In this document: positions 57,102 to 64,000 of the stretch, in pieces | Layout of the letters: each line of letters opens with the position of its first letter | How positions within the stretch are numbered: the first letter of the stretch is position 1 | Assembly: GCF_003464595.1 (NCBI RefSeq) | Contig: NZ_QRZF01000002.1 | Span: forward strand, 124,001 to 188,000 | DNA length: 64,000 nucleotides | Reading direction: 5' to 3' | Source of the DNA: Bacteroides intestinalis | GTDB taxonomy: Bacteria; Bacteroidota; Bacteroidia; Bacteroidales; Bacteroidaceae | The notes under the pieces: generated by a model | Database searches by the model: none | What the model was told of the DNA's origin: nothing | What the model saw: the letters and a program-made list of their open reading frames with translations, nothing else | Position numbers and translations under genes: made by a program

Positions 57102-57509
57102 TTACGGTTTTTCGCAAAGTTCCGTCAATACGCCCAGTGTTGATTTCGGGTGTAAAAAAGCAATGTTCAGACCTTCAGCACCTTTGCGCGGAGCCTTGTC
57201 GATTAAGCGAACGCCTGCAGCTTCTACTTCAGCTAATGCGTTTGCTACACCATCCTCGATAGCAAATGCCACGTGATGAACGCCTGCACCTTTGTTTTCG
57301 ATGAACTTAGCAATAGTACTTTCGGGAGAGGTCGGTTCGAGAAGTTCGATTTTAGTATCACCAACTTTCAGGAAAGCGGTTTTAACTTTCTGGTCTTCTA
57401 CAGTTTCGATGTTGTAGCACTTCAGACCTAATACGTTCTCGTAATACGGCAGGGCTTCTTCAATGCTCTTAACAGCAATGCCCAGATGCTCAATGTGTGA
57501 AATCTTCAT
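57102..57509 (-). CDS. mce: Methylmalonyl-CoA epimerase
   Basis: A 135-residue epimerase of the vicinal oxygen chelate (glyoxalase) fold, normal length. It interconverts (R)- and (S)-methylmalonyl-CoA, the step between methylmalonyl-CoA mutase and the decarboxylase encoded downstream. It shows ISHIEHLGIAVKSIEEALPYYENVLGL (first metal His), KTAFLKVGDTKIELLEP (Glu) and NKGAGVHHVAFAIED (second His). It is the first gene of the mce-mmdADCB operon, followed by a 122-bp spacer of AT-rich repeats before mmdA. Confidence 0.97.
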   Translation of the reverse strand: MKISHIEHLGIAVKSIEEALPYYENVLGLKCYNIETVEDQKVKTAFLKVGDTKIELLEPTSPESTIAKFIENKGAGVHHVAFAIEDGVANALAEVEAAGVRLIDKAPRKGAEGLNIAFLHPKSTLGVLTELCEKP

Positions 57510-57653
57510 AACTATATTTATTAATGTTGGTATAATGTCTTAATCAAAGGCATAAAACAGCACAAAGAAAGAGATTTCTTCCTTAATAGAGAAATTTTTC
57601 GTCAATTAATTATTGGATATTTGAAGTTTAGAAAGGTTTTTTTAGACTTCTGT

Positions 57654-60065
57654 TCAGAAGTCGAGCAACAGGCGGACATTAATCTGACGAGATGTCAGGT
57701 AATTGGGTACTGCAAACTGATTATTCCGGGTATCTGTCACCCAATAATAGGAGTTGACGTTGCTGATATTTAGCAAATTGAAAATATCCACCCCCAACCA
57801 AAGGCTGCGGATGCCGCGCTGATTTTCACGTTCACTGCGGTCGATAATACAGCGGGACATACCTATATCCACACGTCGGTAAGGGGATGTACGGAATACG
57901 GCAGCCTCGCGTCCGCTATGTGGAGGGCCGAAGGGAAGACCTCCGGCAAGTGTGCCTTTCAGGTTCATTTTCCACTTGCGGCTACCGGGAAAATAGTCCG
58001 TAAAATAGAGCGAAAGACGGTAGCGCTGATCGGTGGGGCGGGGGAGCCATTGTCCGTTTATTTTCTCTTCGGTTTTCATCAGGGAGAAGCTCAGCCATGA
58101 GTCTGTTCCGGGAACAAATTCACCGAACAGTTTCATGTCGATACCGGTGGCGTAACCTTTGGAAAGGTTGCGTCCGTAATAACTAATTCGTACATTATCT
58201 ATATTATAAGGTATGAGATTGCTCAACGCTTTGTAATACACTTCCATGGAGAAGCGGAACGGGCGGTCCATGGCACGGAAATTATAGTCGCCACCTGCCA
58301 CGAAGTGCAGGGAGCGCTGCGAACGGATGTCACGGTTCAGAGATACGGTAGCTATCCCGTCCACCTGGGTGGTATCCCGGAATTCTTTATAGAACGGTGC
58401 CTGGTAATAGACTCCGGCAGCTACTCTCAGGGTGAATTTCTCATTGAATGCCGGAATCAGGGCCAAGGAGGCACGCGGGCTGAAAATGAATTCTTTGTTC
58501 CAGTCCCAGTAACTGCCTCGTATGCCGGCAGTCAGGGTGAATAGTCCGGCAGTGGAGCGGAAGCGGTATGTATCTTGCAGGTAAAATCCATATCGTTTGC
58601 TGTCCGTCTCGTTGCGCGAACGGAGGGTGTAGAAGAGTTCCGGTCCTTCGGAAGTTTGTGGCATGGAGTATCCGGCAGAGTCGCGCATTTCCCATTCGCG
58701 CATCCGGTCTTTGATGCGCTCCCGTTTGAACTCCGCACCCCATTGCAGGGAGTGGCTTTTCAGTCGGTGGCGGCCTGTGATGGAATAACTTTGCACCTCT
58801 GCGGTAAGGTAATTGCGGGCATGTTCCATGTAAGTTCCTACGCCGATGGTTTCGGATGTTTCCTCTTCGTTGGTACTGCCGTCTACTTGCGTTCCGCTGT
58901 CCAGGGAGTTCAGCCAGTATTGCCCGGTGATGTCGTACGTTTCCTGTTCTTTCGTGTGGAAGGCGGAGGCTTGCAGGGTCAGACTGTTTTGTTCATTCAG
59001 CCGGTAGGTGGCGTAGGCGGTTCCGAACAGGGTGCGGAATAAATCTTTCTCCTGTCCTTCAAAATAGACTTTAAACTCACGTACATTGCTGAGAGTGCCG
59101 AAGCGGGTGTAGCGGTCTTCCGGCTGGAAGTTATAGCGGTTTTCTGAAATATTGCCGATGACGCCTACTTCCCAACGCTTCGAAGGTGTCCAGTTCAGAT
59201 AAGTCTGATAGTCGATATAACGCGGGTCGTATTCTCCTTTTGTATCCAGCGTGCCGAGCAGATATTGGTTGGTTTTATAACGGATGCCGTTTGTCCAGGT
59301 TAGCTTCTTGGTGGCAAATCCTACGTATGCCGAGGCTCCCAACAGGCTGACGGAGACACTTCCTTCCAGCTGTTCGGGTTTCTTGTAAGTGATGTCCAGC
59401 ACGGATGACATCTTGTCCCCGTACTTGGCCTCATAGCCTCCCGTGGAGAAGCCAACGGATTGCACCATATCGGGATTGATGAAACTCAATCCCTCCTGTT
59501 GCCCGGAACGGATCAGCAAGGGACGGTATATTTCAATGCCGTTGACGTACACCATGTTCTCGTCGAAACTACCGCCGCGTACGTTGTATTGTGAGCTGAG
59601 TTCGTTGTTGCTACTCACTCCAGCCTGCGTGGCTATCACGGCTTCTATGCTTCCACCCGAAGCGTCGGGGGCCAGGCGATTTTGCTTGGTTTCTATCTGT
59701 TGGATGGTTCCGGTTTGCCGGCGGCGCTCTGTTACGCTTACTTCGCCCAGTTCAAAGTTCATCGGGGGCAAGGTTATGTTCAGACTGATATTTCCTTGCG
59801 GACGTACTAATTTTCGTTTGCGGGTTTGGTATCCCAGCATGGAGAAGATGACCGTTACGCTGTCCCGGCTTTCGAATTTCAGTGAATATCTCCCTTTCAG
59901 GTTGCTGACTGTGCCTATAGCCGTCCCTTCCAATCGTATTGTTGCCAATTCAATCGGATTACCATTTTCATCCGTAACCGTTCCGCCTATCTTGACTGTT
60001 TTCTGGGCAAGGGCGGGAGTGGAGAATAGTATTATAAGAGATGTCAGTAACCAAAAATGTCTCAT
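57654..60065 (-). CDS. TonB-dependent receptor with CarboxypepD_reg-like N-terminal domain
   Basis: 803 residues with a signal peptide (hydrophobic 5-19, ALA-QKT). Residues about 22-105 are a carboxypeptidase regulatory-like beta domain (VKIGGTVTDENGNPIELATIRLEG). The plug domain (about 110-235) has SGGSIEAVIATQAGVSSNNELSSQYNVRGGSFDENM and ends FSTGGYEAKYGDKMSS; the barrel follows and ends NVRLLLDF with a terminal Phe. It imports an unknown ligand. There is no SusD partner, so it is not a classical starch-type pair; it resembles the SusC-independent receptors that may take up metal chelates, vitamins or peptides. It is monocistronic. Confidence 0.92.
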   Translation of the reverse strand: MRHFWLLTSLIILFSTPALAQKTVKIGGTVTDENGNPIELATIRLEGTAIGTVSNLKGRYSLKFESRDSVTVIFSMLGYQTRKRKLVRPQGNISLNITLPPMNFELGEVSVTERRRQTGTIQQIETKQNRLAPDASGGSIEAVIATQAGVSSNNELSSQYNVRGGSFDENMVYVNGIEIYRPLLIRSGQQEGLSFINPDMVQSVGFSTGGYEAKYGDKMSSVLDITYKKPEQLEGSVSVSLLGASAYVGFATKKLTWTNGIRYKTNQYLLGTLDTKGEYDPRYIDYQTYLNWTPSKRWEVGVIGNISENRYNFQPEDRYTRFGTLSNVREFKVYFEGQEKDLFRTLFGTAYATYRLNEQNSLTLQASAFHTKEQETYDITGQYWLNSLDSGTQVDGSTNEEETSETIGVGTYMEHARNYLTAEVQSYSITGRHRLKSHSLQWGAEFKRERIKDRMREWEMRDSAGYSMPQTSEGPELFYTLRSRNETDSKRYGFYLQDTYRFRSTAGLFTLTAGIRGSYWDWNKEFIFSPRASLALIPAFNEKFTLRVAAGVYYQAPFYKEFRDTTQVDGIATVSLNRDIRSQRSLHFVAGGDYNFRAMDRPFRFSMEVYYKALSNLIPYNIDNVRISYYGRNLSKGYATGIDMKLFGEFVPGTDSWLSFSLMKTEEKINGQWLPRPTDQRYRLSLYFTDYFPGSRKWKMNLKGTLAGGLPFGPPHSGREAAVFRTSPYRRVDIGMSRCIIDRSERENQRGIRSLWLGVDIFNLLNISNVNSYYWVTDTRNNQFAVPNYLTSRQINVRLLLDF

Positions 60066-60192
60066 ATCTTTTCTATAACGGAGAAACTTCCCGAAACGTA
60101 TATCAGGAGGTAAAAAAGAGCTTTTAACTTTGCTTCTTTATTTTTTATAGGTTCGTGTCACATATGTTACAACTCCAATCTGTGTTTCGTGC

Positions 60193-60200
60193 TATCTTTG
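60193..60200 (+). promoter_or_regulatory. Candidate -7 element for the YecH-like gene
   Basis: TATCTTTG matches the Bacteroides -7 consensus, 15 bp before the ATG, so the untranslated leader would be very short. A second match, TAACTTTG at 60125-60132, could be an alternative start. Confidence 0.5.
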
Positions 60201-60215
60201 CAGAAAAAATAGATT

Positions 60216-60449
60216 ATGGAACAATTACATGCTCATGAAGTCCTTCACATGATGGAAGGCAACAGTTATTCGGAATCATCATTAAAAGAGGCAATCATCC
60301 AGAAATTCGGTGAGCATCAACATTTCTATACTTGCTCGGCAGAAGATATGGATGCGGATAAATTGATAGAGTTTCTGAAAGCGAAAGGTAAGTTTATGCC
60401 TGCTGATGATGGATTTACGGTGGATATAACGAAGGTTTGCAGCCATTGA
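60216..60449 (+). CDS. YecH-like small metal-binding-family protein (DUF2492)
   Basis: A 77-residue cytoplasmic protein. It has LHAHEVLHMMEGNSYSESSL, FGEHQHFYTCSAEDMDADKL and VDITKVCSH at the C-terminus. The conserved His/Cys residues (HAHEVLH, HQHFYTC, CSH) are the family signature and suggest metal binding; the function is not established. It stands alone, followed by the 11-bp repeat array. Confidence 0.88.
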   Translation: MEQLHAHEVLHMMEGNSYSESSLKEAIIQKFGEHQHFYTCSAEDMDADKLIEFLKAKGKFMPADDGFTVDITKVCSH

Positions 60450-60471
60450 TGCTGATGCATCCGTCTTCTCC

Positions 60472-60557
60472 GTATCAAGTCCGTACCAAGTCCGTGTCAA
60501 GTCCAAGTAAAGGTACTTTTATACGGACCAGATACGGACTTGGTACGGACTTGACAG
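60472..60557. repeat. Inverted array of 11-bp direct repeats
   Basis: The left arm has three 11-bp units, GTATCAAGTCC, GTACCAAGTCC and GTGTCAAGTCC, at 60472-60504. The right arm has the inverted set, GGACCAGATAC, GGACTTGGTAC and GGACTTGACAG, at 60525-60557. The arms pair at 27 of 30 positions over 60475-60504 and 60525-60554, with a 20-nt loop. It lies between two genes on the same strand, 22 bp after the YecH-like stop. Confidence 0.85.
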
Positions 60558-60681
60558 GGTTAAGATAGGGCTTTGGGACTGAAAAATGAAGCAGAAGAAT
60601 CTGCTCTTCAAGATGAATTTCTCTAAATGGATGTGTGGAGCAAAAAAAAATCTGAATACATATTTGCAATAAAACAATTTG

Positions 60682-60689
60682 TACCTTTG
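60682..60689 (+). promoter_or_regulatory. Candidate -7 element for the pantothenate kinase gene
   Basis: TACCTTTG matches TAnnTTTG, 23 bp before the ATG. TTTG at 60663 is 15 nt upstream, shorter than the ideal spacing. Confidence 0.5.
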
Positions 60690-60712
60690 TAGCCGAATAC
60701 AATATTGAAACT

Positions 60713-61537
60713 ATGGGAATTGTAATAGGAATAGACGTTGGCGGAAGTACTACAAAAATTGTTGGAATCAACGGAGAACAGATACAGTCACCGATGTTTA
60801 TCACTGCGACTGATCCGGTTACTTCTTTGTTCGGGGCTTTCGGGAAGTATATTTATGATAATGGTATTCAGCTTTCGGATATAGAGCAAGTGATGCTGAC
60901 AGGTGTGGGTAGTGCATTTGTAGATAGTCCGTTGTATGGTTTACCCACGGATAAGGTCGATGAGTTTATAGCCAATGGGTTGGGTGCACGTCATGCCACG
61001 GATATTGACCAGCTGATCGTGGTAAGCATGGGAACGGGCACTTCTTTCGTAAGAATCAACGGAGAAAAGATAGAGCATATTGGTGGTATGGCAATTGGCG
61101 GAGGTACTTTGCAGGGACTTTCCCGCTTGTTGCTGAAGACGCATGATTTCAGGCAGATTGCAGCAATTGCCGAGAAAGGCGACATTACCCGTGTAAACTT
61201 GCAGATTGGAGATATTTGCAATCGTCCTTTGCCGGATCTTCCGGTGCATGCCACTGCTTCGCTGTTCGGAAAAGCGGATAGCAACGCTTCGCAGGAAGAT
61301 ATTGCAAAAGGGATTATTTATATGGTGCTGCAAACGATAGGTGGTGCAGCAGTGCTGTCTGCGCTGAATGGTCCTATCAAAGATTTCGTATTGATCGGTA
61401 ATCTTACTAAATTTCCGCAATGCCATGAGGTCTTTCCGAATATGGAAAAGATATATGGGGTACGCTTCCATATTCCGCCCTATGCGGAGTATCGGACGGC
61501 GATAGGGGCGGCACTGGCATATTTATCTAAGCATTAG
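60713..61537 (+). CDS. coaW: Type II pantothenate kinase
   Basis: A 274-residue kinase of the ASKHA superfamily, of the type II form known from staphylococci and eukaryotes. It phosphorylates pantothenate, the first step of coenzyme A synthesis. It has IVIGIDVGGSTTKIVGING (phosphate 1 loop), LTGVGSAFV, VVSMGTGTSFVRI (phosphate 2 loop), HIGGMAIGGGTLQGLSRLLL and FVLIGNLTKFPQ (adenosine motif). It is monocistronic and resistant to simple CoA feedback if it behaves like the staphylococcal enzyme (family knowledge, not tested here). Confidence 0.9.
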   Translation: MGIVIGIDVGGSTTKIVGINGEQIQSPMFITATDPVTSLFGAFGKYIYDNGIQLSDIEQVMLTGVGSAFVDSPLYGLPTDKVDEFIANGLGARHATDIDQLIVVSMGTGTSFVRINGEKIEHIGGMAIGGGTLQGLSRLLLKTHDFRQIAAIAEKGDITRVNLQIGDICNRPLPDLPVHATASLFGKADSNASQEDIAKGIIYMVLQTIGGAAVLSALNGPIKDFVLIGNLTKFPQCHEVFPNMEKIYGVRFHIPPYAEYRTAIGAALAYLSKH

Positions 61538-61667
61538 CAGCCACTTCCATACAGGGATCACTTCTATTCTTGAATGATTATCCATTTTGTAGCACGTTCA
61601 GAATGCTATCCTTGATCGTTTTTACCCGAATTGTATGTAAAATACCTAGAAATTTCGGATGGAACTT

Positions 61668-61698
61668 TTTGCTCTTCAAGAAAATACTCCTATCTTTG
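61668..61698 (+). promoter_or_regulatory. Bacteroides-type promoter of rpsA
   Basis: TTTG (61668-61671) and TATCTTTG (61691-61698) are separated by exactly 19 nt. The -7 box is 65 bp before the rpsA start codon. Confidence 0.85.
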
Positions 61699-61763
61699 CG
61701 CCCGAATTTATGAGCTAATATAATGTCTCACTCAATTAATTATTAAACAACTTATTTTATTTA

Positions 61764-63560
61764 ATGGAAAACTTAAAAAATGTAGCGCCTGTTGAAGACT
61801 TCAACTGGGATGCTTATGAAAATGGCGAAACCTTCGGTGGTGCCAGCCACGAAGAGTTGGAAAAGGCTTACGACAGTACGCTTAACAAAGTTAACGACCG
61901 TGAGGTAGTTGACGGAACTGTAATCGCGATGAACAAACGTGAAGTTGTTGTGAACATCGGTTACAAATCAGACGGTATCATTCCTCTGAATGAATTCCGC
62001 TACAATCCTGACTTGAAGATCGGTGATACTGTAGAAGTATACATCGAAAACCAGGAAGACAAAAAAGGACAGTTGGTTCTGTCTCACCGTAAAGCTCGCG
62101 CTACTCGCTCTTGGGATCGTGTGAACGCTGCTTTGGAAAACGAAGAAATTATCAAGGGTTACATCAAGTGCCGCACAAAGGGTGGTATGATCGTAGACGT
62201 ATTCGGTATCGAAGCTTTCTTGCCGGGTTCTCAGATCGACGTGAAACCTATCCGCGACTACGATGTATTCGTTGGCAAAACTATGGAATTCAAGGTTGTT
62301 AAGATCAACCAGGAATTCAAGAACGTGGTTGTTTCTCACAAGGCTCTTATCGAAGCTGAACTGGAACAACAGAAGAAAGAAATTATCGGTAAGCTCGAAA
62401 AAGGACAAGTTCTTGAGGGTACCGTTAAGAATATCACATCTTATGGTGTATTTATCGACCTGGGTGGCGTAGACGGCTTGATTCACATCACTGACCTGTC
62501 TTGGGGCCGCGTAAGCGATCCGAAGGAAGTGGTTGAACTCGACCAGAAGCTCAACGTTGTTATCCTTGATTTCGACGATGAGAAGAAGCGTATCGCTCTC
62601 GGTCTGAAGCAACTCACTCCGCATCCTTGGGATGCTCTTAGCGCTGAACTGAAAGTGGGTGACAAGGTGAAGGGTAAAGTAGTGGTTATGGCTGACTACG
62701 GTGCATTCATCGAAATCGCTCCGGGCGTTGAAGGTTTGATCCACGTATCTGAAATGTCTTGGTCACAACACTTGCGTTCTGCACAGGACTTCATGAAGGT
62801 AGGTGACGAAGTGGAAGCAGTAGTTCTGACTCTGGACCGCGAAGAACGTAAGATGTCTTTGGGTATCAAACAACTGAAGCAAGATCCTTGGGAAACTATC
62901 GAAGAGAAGTACCCTGTAGGTTCTAAGCACACTGCTAAAGTTCGTAACTTCACTAACTTCGGTGTATTCGTTGAAATCGAAGAAGGTGTTGACGGCTTGA
63001 TCCACATCTCTGACCTGTCTTGGACTAAGAAGGTTAAACATCCTTCTGAATTCACTCAGATCGGTGCAGACATCGAAGTTCAGGTACTGGAAATCGACAA
63101 AGAAAACCGTCGCTTGAGCCTTGGCCACAAGCAACTCGAAGAAAACCCCTGGGATGTATTCGAAACAGTATTCACTGTAGGTTCTGTACACGAAGGTACT
63201 ATCATCGAAATGCTGGATAAGGGTGCTGTTGTTGCTCTGCCTTATGGCGTAGAAGGTTTCGCTACTCCGAAACACCTCGTTAAGGAAGATGGCTCTCAGG
63301 CTCAGATGGATGAGAAACTGTCATTCAAGGTTATCGAGTTCAACAAAGATGCTAAGCGTATCATTCTTTCTCACAGCCGTATCTTCGAAGATGCTGCAAA
63401 GGCAGAAGAAAGAGCTGAAAAGAAGGCTGCTGGTAAGAAGCCGGCTGGCAATAAGAGAGAAGACGCTCCGGCTATTCAAAACCAGGCTGCTTCTACTACT
63501 CTGGGCGACATCGACGCTCTGGCTGCTTTGAAAGAGCAAATGGAAGCTGGAAAGAAGTAA
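61764..63560 (+). CDS. rpsA: 30S ribosomal protein S1
   Basis: A 598-residue S1 protein with six S1/OB-fold RNA-binding domains (about residues 45-120, 130-205, 215-290, 305-375, 390-460 and 475-545). The repeated signature is seen as YGVFIDLGGVDGLIHITDLSW, then DYGAFIEIAPGVEGLIHVSEMSW, then NFGVFVEIEEGVDGLIHISDLSW (first parts only quoted). A Lys/Ala-rich tail ends the protein. It helps mRNA binding and start-site selection on the small subunit, which matters in Bacteroides because Shine-Dalgarno signals are weak. It has its own near-ideal promoter and terminator. Confidence 0.97.
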   Translation: MENLKNVAPVEDFNWDAYENGETFGGASHEELEKAYDSTLNKVNDREVVDGTVIAMNKREVVVNIGYKSDGIIPLNEFRYNPDLKIGDTVEVYIENQEDKKGQLVLSHRKARATRSWDRVNAALENEEIIKGYIKCRTKGGMIVDVFGIEAFLPGSQIDVKPIRDYDVFVGKTMEFKVVKINQEFKNVVVSHKALIEAELEQQKKEIIGKLEKGQVLEGTVKNITSYGVFIDLGGVDGLIHITDLSWGRVSDPKEVVELDQKLNVVILDFDDEKKRIALGLKQLTPHPWDALSAELKVGDKVKGKVVVMADYGAFIEIAPGVEGLIHVSEMSWSQHLRSAQDFMKVGDEVEAVVLTLDREERKMSLGIKQLKQDPWETIEEKYPVGSKHTAKVRNFTNFGVFVEIEEGVDGLIHISDLSWTKKVKHPSEFTQIGADIEVQVLEIDKENRRLSLGHKQLEENPWDVFETVFTVGSVHEGTIIEMLDKGAVVALPYGVEGFATPKHLVKEDGSQAQMDEKLSFKVIEFNKDAKRIILSHSRIFEDAAKAEERAEKKAAGKKPAGNKREDAPAIQNQAASTTLGDIDALAALKEQMEAGKK

Positions 63561-63584
63561 TCACTTCTATAGATAGATAAAGAT

Positions 63585-63614
63585 GAGAGGGCACTTACTT
63601 GAAAGTGTCCTCTC
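63585..63614 (+). terminator. Rho-independent terminator after rpsA
   Basis: A 12-bp stem with one G-U pair (GAGAGGGCACTT / AAGTGTCCTCTC) and a 6-nt loop is followed by T8-9, 24 bp after the stop codon. Confidence 0.9.
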
Positions 63615-63672
63615 TTTTTTTTATATTTGGGTAGAATCTTGGGGAATAAAGTGTGCTTTTTTATTTTATGAT

Positions 63673-63680
63673 TATCTTTG
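63673..63680 (+). promoter_or_regulatory. Candidate -7 element for the terminal lipoprotein gene
   Basis: TATCTTTG matches the -7 consensus; TGTG 17 nt upstream is an imperfect -33. The start codon at 63757 would be preceded by a leader of about 70 nt. Confidence 0.5.
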
Positions 63681-63756
63681 CAGAATAGTGGTTGAATGTG
63701 GTGGCTCTGAATCTACCGCATTCTGAATGGTATAAATAATTTAATGTAGATTTACT

Positions 63757-64000
63757 ATGCGAAACATTATTAAGAATTTGGGAAGCATTATGTTGCTGAC
63801 CTGTTTGTCTCTCATCTTGCTGACCGGATGTAGTCGGAAGTCTCAACTGAAATTAGCAATAGAAATGGCTAATAAGCGGTGTCCTATGAGTATAGGAACG
63901 ACAGGCGAAATATCGAGCATTACTTTTGATGGAACGGATGTGATATACAGTCTGTTGATGAATGAAGACTATCTGGATTTGGATGCCTTGGGGAAGAATA
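63757..64000 (+). CDS. Lipoprotein of unknown function (3' end outside window)
   Basis: The first 81 codons of a gene cut by the window edge, in a frame open to the last base. The start MRNIIKNLGSIMLLTCLSL is a hydrophobic signal followed by ILLTGC, a good lipobox with the modified Cys at about 25. The mature part seen so far (SQLKLAIEMANKRCP, TGEISSITFDGTDVIYSL) is short and not recognisable as a family. It has its own promoter-like element and is downstream of the rpsA terminator, so it is a separate transcription unit. Confidence 0.75.
   Translation, partial: MRNIIKNLGSIMLLTCLSLILLTGCSRKSQLKLAIEMANKRCPMSIGTTGEISSITFDGTDVIYSLLMNEDYLDLDALGKN

Noticed and set aside
61968..62744. Long antisense ORF opposite rpsA.
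   Set aside because: A shadow caused by the codon use of a highly expressed gene; no recognisable domain.

Overview
The window is a chromosomal segment of a gut Bacteroides-type bacterium; I cannot name the species. The evidence is a SusD/SusE-like gene pair, BACON and lamin-tail domains, UpxY/UpxZ capsule regulators, a WcfR/WcfS-like gene pair, the sodium-pumping methylmalonyl-CoA decarboxylase operon, and many Bacteroides-type promoters (-7 TAnnTTTG, the best with TTTG 19 nt upstream). No tRNA, rRNA, CRISPR array or insertion sequence was seen.

Layout. 1-6169: 3' part of a polysaccharide utilisation locus (SusD, duplicated-module surface glycan-binding lipoprotein, BACON-GH16 endo-glucanase, GH3 beta-glucosidase), most likely for a beta-1,3 or mixed-linkage glucan. 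6232-7991: enolase and a fluoride channel in tandem. 8219-10375: a SusB-like inverting GH97 alpha-glucosidase behind a palindromic LacI-type operator that recurs upstream of the SusA-like GH13 amylase at 51187. 10641-27888: a capsular polysaccharide locus. upxY and upxZ come first, then a decayed ORF, then a module that looks built to make and transfer a CDP-activated (amino)polyol phosphate (aminotransferase, cytidylyltransferase-oxidoreductase fusion, GNAT, flippase, TagF-like transferase), then glycosyltransferases, polymerase, an iron-sulfur protein and a pyruvyl transferase. It ends with a WcfR/WcfS-like aminotransferase and initiating phosphoglycosyltransferase. The central genes are visibly more AT-rich than the flanks. 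The gene content predicts a zwitterionic capsule.

27998-41283: housekeeping and miscellaneous genes: a DHA2 exporter, a PurF-like protein lacking the N-terminal catalytic cysteine, PepT, GcvT, an M48-like protein whose HExxH has become NExxH, ribosomal protein L31 type B, an endonuclease/phosphatase-fold protein, class II aldolase, a gene-free stretch that may encode a small RNA, a YdeI-like protein and two small envelope proteins. 41287-45743: a MarR-controlled TolC/HlyD/EmrB-type tripartite efflux operon with an evident palindromic operator.

45976-52666: envelope and regulatory lipoproteins (beta-propeller, TonB-C, TPR-HTH), the SusA-like amylase and a TPR protein. 52851-57509: mce-mmdA-mmdD-mmdC-mmdB, the end of the succinate-to-propionate pathway; its delta-subunit gene is fused to a lipoprotein lamin-tail domain. 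57654-64000: a TonB-dependent receptor, a YecH-like protein, an unusual inverted array of 11-bp repeats, type II pantothenate kinase, ribosomal protein S1, and the start of a lipoprotein gene cut by the window edge.
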